64,000 nucleotides of DNA, taken from contig QANU01074319.1 in NCBI GenBank assembly GCA_003254905.1, forward strand, positions 84,382 through 148,381, given 5' to 3'. The notes below the pieces were generated by a model. That model was not told the origin of the DNA. It saw only the letters and a program-made list of their open reading frames with translations, and ran no database searches. This document shows positions 37,501 to 49,500 of this stretch, one piece after another. The DNA comes from Nissolia schottii (Eukaryota > Streptophyta > Magnoliopsida > Fabales > Fabaceae). A program made the position numbers and the translations under genes. Numbering within the stretch: the first letter of the stretch is position 1; every line of letters starts with the position of its first letter.

Positions 37501-40500
37501 CCTAGTGATGTGGTCGCTGAACGGAGAAGTAGCAGGAAAGGGTCGCTAGCAACTAAAAATGGCGGCAGATGGTGGCTAAGCTTGTTGCAATTGATGCTAA
37601 GCAATGGTAACTAGAAGGAGGCCGCAGTTAGGGCAAAAAGAGCTTTGGGAGAAAATTAGGCACCAAAGAAGAATGGAGAGAAATTAAAATAGAATTCCCA
37701 TTTTAGATTAGAACCCTAATAGTAGAAGGGTGATGAGACAACTCTCAGAGGATGGTACCGCTCTGACACCAGGTTAAGTTTGATGGCGGTGCGAAGGAAA
37801 TAATAAAATAGGATTAGAGGAATAATCAGAGAGCGAGAAAGGTATTTGTACAACTTAATAGATATGTCTTATTTTTCTCATTACAAGAGATGAGCCTACT
37901 TATATGGCTAGAAAGAGAATCACTACATAATAAAAGGAAATCAACTTCGAATAAATTAAGTCAGTTAAGATCAATCTAAGATATAAAATATATTTATTTT
38001 ATTCTTAACAAAAATTATCCTAAAAGACTTGATGATTAAGTGGGACGGGCCAATGAGAGACTACCACAACAATAAGTCTGCAATCGATATAGCCCACCAT
38101 CCGGTGCAACATGACCAGACAAAGCACATTGAAGTTGATAGACACTTTATCAAAGAGAAATTCGAGAGTGGACTAATTTGTACACCCTATGTCAACTTGT
38201 TGACATTCTGATACATGCACAAGGGAATCAAAAATAATAAATAAACTAGACATTAGATCACTAGAGGACAAGATGAAGATTTCAACATGCTACGAATTGA
38301 CGACGTCTTATTGAGGCTGTGTTGGGTGATTATCTTATTTTAGTTATGTTTTGTTTATTTATCTTACGTATTTAGAAAATTTAAATTTGTTTTATTTCAT
38401 TAGCCCAATCTTATGTTTATTGTTATGGGGCTTATCTTTAGTTTAAATTAGGTTTATCTTTTGTTTTATCTTTAGTTTAAATTTGAATCTAATGTAAGAG
38501 GCTAAAAATACCTCATAAAACTAGTACAATCAAGAACAACTTTTTGGTGAATGAAATTTTATATTGTTTTCTCTTTAGAAAACTCTATTTGTGAGTGCAA
38601 GGTGAGTGATTTGCATTGTTTGTTGCATCACAAAATTGGGTAATCTCATTCTAAGGTAATTCTCAATTTCTTGCCCATATTCCAATTATCTACGTTTATA
38701 AGGGCACGTTCCTTAAGGATTTAATAGGGAGAGTTTTTATCCTATTCTTTGTTTCGGATGAAAGTGTATGTTAGGGTTTTGGGATCAATATATCCTTAGG
38801 GTTCCGCATCACATTCTTTCCAAAAGGGCAGCAGTTCAGAATATTGTCTCCAAGCTGGGAATGGAAAATGTATATTCACTAGCTTGAGAGGGGAGTGTGG
38901 AAGTTGAATCTTTATTTCCTTTTTTTTACAAAATATCATGAATATAATTAATTAATAGAATTAAGTTGATTGTATATTATTGTGTTTCCATATTACACAC
39001 AATTATTTATTCAAGGAAGGAATCCCAGAAATCATGGGATCTGTTTTATTCCCTTCCTATTCTAGTTTAGGTGAATGTGTATATATCTAGATAGTATTGT
39101 ATTTTCAATCAGATAAATACAAGAATACAATTCAGATATTCTCTCTCTGATAGCTTCAATTTGAACATTTTATTACATTGATAAATTATGCAATAAGTGT
39201 AACTGTGTGTATACATGATTTGGTTATTGATAATACACCAATATCAGTAGCAGACCCATACTAAATAATACCATGTTCTCATCTTTTCAGGTTCCAGTTC
39301 TAAAACTAGCAAATCAAGTTTTTCATATGATAACCATAATAAGAAATTAAAAAGAAAGCAACGAATAAACAAGCAATACCTCGGCAGCCCAGTCCCTAAC
39401 TATGTTCCTTATTATACATCGCACCTGAGCCAAAAGCAGTAAAAAGAAATAAATATAAGTAGCAAAGCCAAATAAGATCATCCCTTCACAGTCATTCTTA
39501 TGCCAAGGAAAATTGACAAATACAAAGCATCGAGAAATAGAATTGGCAATATCCATAATATACATTTTTGATAGAATAATCATACTATATATTGATTTTA
39601 TTTTTTATTTTTTTGGTGTACAGAGAGAAAAAAAGGAAAAAGACCAAAACAGAAACCAGACTACTCTAAGTCTGCATGGGTAAGAGCCATAAGCTGATCA
39701 TTTGGCTACAGCAGAGTGACCAAGCCATTCTCCAACAACACACCCCTCCTAGCCAATGTATCAACAGAGTTAGCTTGACACAACATGGGACAAATGCAGA
39801 AGGTGCCTTGTCTTTATCTATAATGACTCCAAACAGCCTTTTTTACTTCCTCTTCTGCAGAAGGTTTCTACAAAAAAGCAGCATTATCTTGACTGATAGC
39901 AAACCAATATAGACCTTCAATGAAAGGTCTAGAATGGTTTTCCTCATGAGTATATATCGTTATAGAACCTTGTCATCTCCGTAGTAATAGGACCACTTTC
40001 TCTAACAATCCGACCATCCCCTAATTCAAACTCCTTAATCAAAATCATCAGCAGCCGAAAAAACACCTAAAGAATTGCCTGCCACATCCATCCATATCCT
40101 CCCTCGACGTGTTCCCAGGAAATGGAAACGCCTGAATCGCTAAACACAATGTTTCAGGAAGCAAGAGGAAAGCCAAGAAAAGTCCCAAGAGCCATCAGAT
40201 TACAGACTTGTAAATCAGAATCCTAGATATGCACAAAAACAACATGCTAACACAACCTTCCCAAAGGGAACAAAATATCACATCAAAACAACGAATTACT
40301 AGATCCCAAATTCCAAAAAAATCCAAGCACGAACAATATTGGTCAATAGAAAGGAAGAATTCCACCTTGCAACAAAATTGTGCCCATCAATACGGCAAAG
40401 ATACTGACGAGTTAAAATACTCCCCCAGAGCCACCTTTCCCAATCAAGATATGCCAAAGCACTTTCCAAGACGAAAAGTGTTTGACATCCTGGCCATCTC

Positions 40501-43500
40501 AATACCCAGACCACCACGCCTTCTAGGGTCCACAATAGTTTCACACTTCACAAGGTTGAAACTCCTACTCTTCATCTTCCTACTCCAAATGAACCCCCGT
40601 GTCATGTGGTCAATATTATCATAAATACTCTAGGGAAACCACATGGTTTGAACATGGTAAACAAGAAAGGAGGCCACTACAGATTTTGCCAAACAAATAC
40701 AACCAGCTCTATTCAAGAGGCTCCGTTTCCAAGAAGCTAAATGTCGCTGCATTTTCTCAGTAGTGACATAAAAAACCACATTAGGAACCCGCCCCAAAAC
40801 CAGAGGAACACCCAAATATTTACCTAAATGAGGTGTGAATGGAAGTGATGCTAGTAAAATTGTCCCGCCATTGCCAACCTAACCCCACTGCAATGGACTA
40901 TATAGACAGACCCCTCATAGTAAAAGCCAAGGTTAAGATCAGACAAACATATCCATACCACAGTCTTCACAACATCACCATAAGGTAGTCGTTGCTGACA
41001 TTCACGATATCGTCACTTGTTTTAAGTCTCCACAAAGGTCTCAGTTTCTGATTGAGAGCTGAGACATGAGGCCAAACTCCTTCCCAAGGAGTTTGATGAC
41101 CAGCATATCCTCCCACAGAGCAACCAGAATCGAATTTGCTTTCATCGAATAAAGAACCATGTGTCACTGTGTCGTGTCGTGGGTCAAAATCATTGGGTTT
41201 TAGATATTTTATCACTTTTATTGATGAATTTTCTTGGTGCACATGGGTATATTTAATGAAAGAACGTTTAGAAATCCTATCCATTTTCCCTCCCTTTTAT
41301 AAAGAAATTGAAACTCAATTTGTGAAGAAAACCAAAGTGCTTCAAAGTAACAATGCCAAAGAATACTTTTCTTTTGCTTTATCTTCTTTTTTTGTCTTCA
41401 CAAGGTATCTTACATCAATCCACTTACCCTCATACACCTCAACAAAATGGGATAGCAGAAAGAAAAAATAGAAATCTTGTTGAGACTGCTTGAACCTTTT
41501 TACTCCATGCAAAGGTTCCTACCCTTCATAAAGGGAACTCTGAGGTAGTTGGTTATTGTGATGCAGATTGGCCAAGTTCTCCCATTGATAGCCTTTCAAC
41601 CACTAGGTACTATGTTTTAGTTGGTGGAATTTTATCTCATGGGAAGGTAAAAAAACAAAATGTGGTTGCTCGATCTAGTTCAAAAGCGGAATATCGAGCA
41701 ATGGCTACAACGACTCGCGAGCTTATTTGGATTAAACAACTTCCTCAAGAGGTGAAGTTTGGAGATATTCAACCAATTAAGTTATCTTGTGATAACCAAG
41801 CAGCTATTCATACAGCCACTAATCCTGTTTTTCATGAGAGAACAAAGCATATTGAGATTGACTATCACATTGTGCGAGGAAAAGTTCTTTCAACGAAGTC
41901 ACTACTTGAAATGATCAACTAGCAGATATTTTCACGAAATCTCTAAAAGGACCTCCTATTCATCATATTGGATTCAAGCTTGGAGCATGAAAGAAACGCA
42001 CAAATAACAATAATAGAAGGAGAAGAGTGTGGGTATATTAATGAGAGTAAATGGCCGAACAGATACAAGAGACCTCCTCCAGCCTTAAGCTATGAGCGGC
42101 TCACCACTTCTTAACCTAAAGCATAAAATCTACCTACAGACCCAATTTGTTTTACCTTTAGGAGAGGCCCGTACGGGTCTTTGGCCACTCCTGGCTAACA
42201 CCAACGGAGCAGTGCTTCCCGGAATTGCCTCCAAGATGGGAAGAGAGCTTGGTCGTCCCAAGCTTGGTACTAGTTCAACGTGCATCCTTCAAGAGCTAAG
42301 AGAATCAGCTGTAGACGCTCGTCTCCCACAATTTCGCTGATTGCGTAGCAACGCTCGATATGTGAAAGCCACCTGAGCACATCGTCATTGGAGAAAATGG
42401 GTAGTTCCATTTTCAAGTCACGATCTCGTTTTCTCCGGTGAGGGCTTCCATGGTGCGAAGAATTCGGAGGTCGACTACCTAGGGAGGCAAATCTGGTGAA
42501 TGGGGGGAGTCTTGCGCATCCCAATGCTGCAACCGTGATACACGAGCCTCTCTGTGGTAATGAGGAGAGGTGTGAGATGCACCACCCTCCTACCTAAAAC
42601 CCTTATTCAAGAGATCCACTGCCATCACACGGTAGGGCAATCTGCTGGGAAGAGAACAACCTCGTCGTCGTCGACCACAACCTTTGTTGGTCATCGCATG
42701 CATCAACTCACCCATTTGTCTCTCAAGCACCGCTACCCTCAGCGAACCCATCGCAGTTCCATGGTCTCCCATCACAGTTACCGATAAAGGATGCTACTGA
42801 TACCAATGAAAGAAACACAAATAACAATAATGGAAGGAGAAGAGTGTAGGTATATTAATGAGAGTAAATGGCCAAATAGATACAAGAGACTTCCTCCAGC
42901 CTTGAGCTATGAGTCGCTCACCCCTTCTTAGCCTAAAGCATAAAATCTGCCTACCTCACTAATTCTTTTTCATTCCCTTATAATAGAATTCCCCCACAAT
43001 TCGCAAGGCTCATTCCTCACACAAACTTACAGCTGAGTCAGCAAGTTTGTTGAGGTGAGGCGCACTCACTTTATTGCTCATGTGCCCATTTCCCTCTGTT
43101 TCTAAAGTACCCCTGAATTACTTTCATTTATACACTTTTAGCCTTCCATCGAGAATTCTATTCCTTACAAAGCATTTGACTTGTATGCTCCATCGTGAAG
43201 GGGAGCGTTGAAAATAGAAATAAATATTAATGATGGTTCACAAACCTTTAAGATTCATGTACATAGGAAGTTGCAGAATTTATCACACATTAATTCTTGT
43301 AACAATTTCCTAGCTGCATAAGTTGTATATAAAGGCTTGCTAAGTACCAAAATAAACTCAAGCAATATTTAGCACACATTCTTTAATTTTAACACATTTC
43401 TAGTTCTATTCTCGAGTGGCTACATGAATCAAATATAGCCCGTGTCTGATCATAAACCATATCTTCGGTCAAACCATTAAATTCCTAGAAAACCCTACAC

Positions 43501-46500
43501 GACCCACTAAAATCCAAATGCTTCCACTATCATACCCCTAGCGGCGAGGAGCAGCCAACCACAAAACCACTATAGCGGTATAGCGCATAGTGGGATGGCC
43601 GCTATTTCAAAAAACAAAAGGGACATCTAATACACATAATAGATGTTCAAACTTAAAACTTGAGATATACTCATCCTTTATACTTTGAAGTTATAACACA
43701 AAAGGAACAATAATAGTGATGATAAGTTGATAAAATGGTTGTTGGAGGTGGAGAATCTGGCAAAACAAAATGGGCTTGGCAGGAAAAGCTTAAAACCAAG
43801 CAAGAAAGTGATAAATATAGGAACCTATTCCAGGACAAAGAGCTGTTAAACAAGTGCGATAAAAAATGGCCTTTTGTGAGGGGAAAAATGCAGATATATT
43901 TTCTTAGCTCTTTTTGTGCCATGGGTTTGGGAAAGAAAGAGCATGTCATAGGGGAGAATAACGGAGATGGTACTGGCTGAGAAACAAAAATACAGAGAGG
44001 AGTGAATATGGAGGGGCTGAGATACATGCCATGGGTTTATTTAAGTAAGCCGGAATGCATTGTTTTGCGTCTCACGAAACCATAGTGCCCTATCAAGGGC
44101 CATGTTTTCATGTAGATCATTAACTTCTAAATCTCTTCTAATAGTTTCCTCTATAGTTTTTCTAGGTCTCCCCTTACCTCTACTCAACGAGTTACCCGCC
44201 ACTTGATCTACTCTCCTTATGAGGGCAAAGTAGAAAATTCAACAAAAACTGTAAGGGAAAAATAGAAACTTTACAAAGATAAGTGAGGGCAAACTCGAAC
44301 ATTCAGCTCAAAAAAATGAAAAAGTTAGGTTTCTTGAACCCAAATNTAGGTCTCCCCTTACCTCTACCCAACGAGTTACCCGCCACTTGATCTACTCTCC
44401 TCATGAGGGCAAAGTAGAAAATTCAACAAAAACTGTAAGGGAAAAATAGAAACTTTACAAAGATAAGTGAGGGCAAACTCGAACATTCAGCTCAAAAAAA
44501 TGAAAAAGTTAGGTTTCTTGAACCCAAATCGGCCCTAACGGCATGCCCAACTACAAAAACAACATCGCAACCACTACACCGCAAAAGGCCATGAATTGCA
44601 GCCGCAACAGGAAAACGCGACGCAGCAAACTCAAAATCGCAGCAAACTCAGAATCGCGGCCACCCTCTGTGATGCAATAGCAGTGCTACAGCATGCTATT
44701 GACTACCCAGATTATACCATGGAACAAGTAACAGCTAAAAAGAATGGAAGCTGATAACATAAGTATACCTTATCCACATCAACTAACGGAACATTCAACT
44801 GCAAAGATGGCTCCAACCATTGTCGTGATGAAGATACCTGAAATAAAGGAGGAAGCAATGGATGAGAAAGCGCAAGTATAGCATGAAAAGCACATCCATT
44901 AGTACCTACAAAAGACCAATACTACTTAACAAACGCCATAATCTATGAATTTACAAGGAATTGCTGAGAAACTAGATCTTGATACATATATCAACGTTTT
45001 TGCTAAACTATTTGGTCCTTAGGTGTACATTATTAATATTACTGAATGTATAAATTAACATTTTGTCCTGGAATGCCCATTCCAGAAGGGTGAATCAAGA
45101 GGAAATACAGTATTCACTAGAGAACAAATAACAACAATAATCAACAAGCTGTAAATTCTGCCAGCAACAAGGTCTTGCAGTGTCATTCCTTACTAACTCA
45201 TTAAAAGAATACAGTGAGACATCTTTCTTTCCTGCTCATATTTTAATCCAAAACAGTACCATACTTCAACATTTCATACTTCAACATTTCATAAAGAATT
45301 AATGACAACCAAATTACTATCTCCAGGAAAAAATGTCCTAGTTATAGACATAATTGTTATGCACAAACTTTGATTATTTTGCAAATGAATTTAAAAGAGA
45401 GGGAAAAGGAGAGAGAGAAAGGATAGGAGAATGAAAGAGAAGAAATGTAGATATGCCAGGGGACAACTAAATAAAGATAACAAAGTTATATTTGAAAATA
45501 AATGCTACGCTGCCAAAGTGCAGGAAGACATCACCACCACAAGCAATAAAGTGAAGTTTTGGCTTTCTCCAAATATTCTGGAACATATCAAGAAGTTTTT
45601 ATTTTCAAGAATCATCATATGACTAATATCATCAACACCAATTTCCCATCAAGGAACCCATGCAACATAGGACCCGCTCAACAACTATTCCAAAACATGA
45701 AAAACTTCCAAGACTAAAACAAGAATGAATGAATTACATTGCAATTTGAATCAGCAATAGCTGTTCCACCATATTCACCGGTCTCTCTAATATGCATCGA
45801 GCATGGAAGATGGTTCCCAGTAGTTGAATGATGGTTACTCTCAATGCCCAACTCCTGTTGTTAACTACAGAGTCAAGTTTCTAAATGAAAAAACCAAAGA
45901 TAGAACCAACGAGGCATCACAATTCTCATCTACTGAATCAAAAAAAGGACAGTGGAGTCAAAGGCTGCAGAAACCACATTGGTAAGTACCGGTAGTTTCG
46001 GTGATCTGCATGTATCGTTGCTACCTTCAACACAACCATGTTGATCACATACAGAACATTTTATTCTCAATGTGGTAGACTCACACAAACAAGCATTAAT
46101 CGTTTCAGAGCCTAAATGATCTTTCTGGAAACAATCAGGATGTGCCTCTTCACTTAAATCTACGTCCTGGCTCATATCAAGTGGGGGTTCAAAAGCCTGC
46201 AAGAGTCCATTATACCATTTATGTTTTATGTGCATAACAATATCAAATATTACCATACATAAAAATGGAATTAACCACAGAAAGAGTCAATTCTGACCTG
46301 AAGCATGCTAAATATGAAATGAGAATTCATCGAGATACACCTGCATCATTGGAAAGCACAGCAAACAGCAATATTTTAATAACTTAAGAGTTAAATTTCA
46401 TTCAAACATGGCCTGGTGTATCTCTGGGAAGCACAGCAAACAGCAATATTTTAATAACTTAAGAGTTAAATTTCATTCAAACATGGCCTCTCCGTTATTA

Positions 46501-49500
46501 AATAAAATATGAATATTGGTTATTAACTGCTGGCTAATGCTATGACATCCATGTACAGTCATTGCTTGATTGCTACACCAACCACCACCAAAGCCTTTCC
46601 CCCTAGGAGAGTTCAACCACGTAGATCAAATGATAAAATTGTTTTTTGTCAAACATCAAGTCTCAAAGAAACCATTTATACTAGGTCCTTTTTAATTTTT
46701 TCATTTAGAGTTTTTCTTGGTCTTCCACGACCCCTAATTATTGGACTATCCCTCCATCTAATCAACTATCCTTCCACAGTCTTCATTGCAAATGTTCAAA
46801 TCATCATATGTGCAAGTCTACAACTTTTTAACTTTCTCTTTAATACATAATACATTCAATCCTAATTTTACATTTTCTTGTAGGACCCCTCATCAAATGC
46901 AACACAACATTTCCGTCTCTTTTGTTATATATATATAACAAGAATTTCATAAACAAGGCGAGAGGCATCTCCCAAGGTTATCAAACTTGATAGTTCAAGT
47001 AAACTCATGGAAGCTCCGTAAAGTCGACTCATAAACTTGGATTGTAAACTCGTGTGTTTACCTATTATTAAAAAATATTAAAAATAATTTTAAAAAATAT
47101 TATTAAAAGTTTTAAACAATTATTTTCAATTAAGCACAACAATATTGGAGGTGTCAAATAATTTACTAAGCAAAACGACATTGTTTTGGGTGTTTTGGAC
47201 CATGCTATTCTGGGACAGAGATAAAACAAGCCTGCATGAGGGACCAAAAGTGATAAGTTATATAATTGAATAATTAATTAATAAATAGTTTATAGTAAAT
47301 AATAAGTATATCATACATATATATATATATACACACACACATATATATTATATCGACTAGGTATTTTATAGTGCTCATGAATCTGATATGCTAACGAAAA
47401 AGGAAAAAAAAAATAAGATAAAGAAAAATAATTATTTTATTATTAAAAATCAATAATTATACTTATGTAAATAGGTGAAAATACAAAAGATTTAATGCAA
47501 CAAAATGAATGTAAATTGGCTAAGGGGAGAAGAATAAATTTGATAACAGCGAAAACTATCATTGTTAGTAATAAGGGGGAAAAAATTATAAATAGTATGT
47601 AAAATGTGCAAATCTTAGTTGAACCTATAACCCAAGAATACACAAGGAATTGGGATGCACAAACTACCACTATCCACTGTCAACCACGTGAATGCACTTA
47701 TATATATAGGTTTTCCACAATTTCGCTAACGCCATCAAACTCGTGAAATCTACAATAAACTCACGATTTTATATGGTTCTATATGGGTTCAGCCGAGTTT
47801 ACACATAAACGAGTTTACATGCGAGTCAACTCAATTTTGATACCTAGGAACATAAACTCAGACGAGATTACGAGTTGACTCGCGATTTTGGAGAGTTTGG
47901 GGAATTTCTTTGCTTTTGGGAGTTTTATTCCTTTTATTTCTTGGTGGGAGGCTTTAGCTGAATTTTTGGGCTAGTTTTGGTAGTTTTATTTATTTTTTGT
48001 CAAGAATGGGAGCATTAGGCTAGGCTAGGTGACATTAGTTATAAAAAAAAAAAGAAAAAGGTCTTCGTTAGGTAGTCAAGCGATTCGGTTTCAGAATTCA
48101 GTAAACCGCCACTCAACCAACAAAGCATCAAGTCGAGCGAGTTCCAACCCAAGACCTAAATGACCTCAAGTCAAGCCGAGCCGCCCAGCTTCGAGTCAAG
48201 CGAGTTTAGCGAGTTGGCACCTGATGTACACCCCTACCTATGGACATTCTTGAAGACACTGGCTTACTTAGGGCAAAACTTGTTAATACTCCTATGGTCC
48301 TAATATCAAGCTCCTACCAAATGAGGGGGAGTCATTATCTGACCTAGGTAGATAGAAGATTGGTTGGGAAACTAAATTACCTCATAGTTACTCATCCAGA
48401 CATCTCCTTTGCAGTGAGATTAGTTAGTTCCTAAACTCACCATGTGAAAGCCATTGGGATGTTGTGATTTGCATTCTGAAGTATGTCAAGAAAACACATG
48501 GGAAAGGCCTTATTTATGAGGATAAGGGGCATACCAAGATAGCCGCGTATTTAGATGTTGATTGGGCAGGATCTCTTGCATATAGACGTTCCACCTCTGA
48601 CTATTGTGTACTCACTGGAGGCAACCTCATTTCCTAGAAAAGTAACAAGCAGAATGTGGTTGCAAGGTCTAATGTTGAAGCAGAGTGCTATTATGGCATC
48701 CACCACATGTAAACTTATATGGCTTTAGCAACTTCTTAATATTAGACACATGACTCTTGTTTGTGACAATCAAGCAACTTTGCATATCGCCTCTAATCCA
48801 ATTGTTCATGGAAGTACCAAACACTTGTCTATATGACAAGCTTGGTGCATATAATCTATATGCTAAACCTTGAGGGGGAGTATTAGAATACATAAATATA
48901 TGATTAGGATATGATTAAGATATAATATAATCTAGGAGAGATTATATGTGTACATCCTTGTATTAATATCATAGTCTATATAAACCAGCCTCTGTTGTGT
49001 GGTTGAGACATGGAATTCACGTCTTACTCTCTTGTTCCTCACTCTTGTAACAACACCTTTCAATCACAAATAACACATGAAGCATTCCTAATTTATCCAC
49101 CTTACTAGAATCCATTGATTGACATCTCCCCCTATCTCTCCATCATCTTGTATGAAACAATCGTTGTATAACTTGGGGTGTGGTATGATCTCCAATTATC
49201 ACCTCCAAGTTGGTGCTCGCATGCATTTTGCTAAACTTTCATTCCATATAGACTTTTTTACATAAAAGAATTATTTTATTACAATGAAGGAAAGAAGAAT
49301 ACAAGGCTATAGGAAAACAGGATATGCTATTTATGAGAATAAAAGCTAAAATAAAGAGAGAAGCGTCAATACAGCATAGATTTCAGATCTTTCAACATAT
49401 CCGAGATTGAAATTCATCTATATAGATCAAGAGTTTTTCAGAAGGTAGAGGGCAAAAGCCTAATCATATCTCAAGAGGCTTGCATTGCATGTCCAAAAAT

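Larger units (their letters stand above)
29520..39152 (+). mobile_element. Copia element A (outer member of a nest), split by later insertions
   Basis: Related LTRs lie at 29520-29734 and 38896-39152. Shared core phrases include ATCCCACAAATCATGGGATC and TTCCTATTCTAGTTTAGGTG. Gag begins at about 29886 and is cut at 30738 by Copia B. It resumes at 35677 and runs into a mutated protease site at about 35926. Integrase and RT are missing. RNase H reappears at 38030-38205, and the tail [12 protein letters not shown] with a purine tract lies at 38845-38895. No clean target duplication was found. Confidence 0.75.

Noticed and set aside
43671..44027. 118-codon minus-strand frame and the overlapping 81-codon plus frame
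   Set aside because: Mutually antisense frames on a purine-rich stretch, with no recognisable protein features.
43540..44700. CCGCTA/TAGCGG-type phrases resembling the MITE at 50735-50897
   Set aside because: Suggestive phrases only; I could not find matching inverted ends or target duplications, so no element is called.
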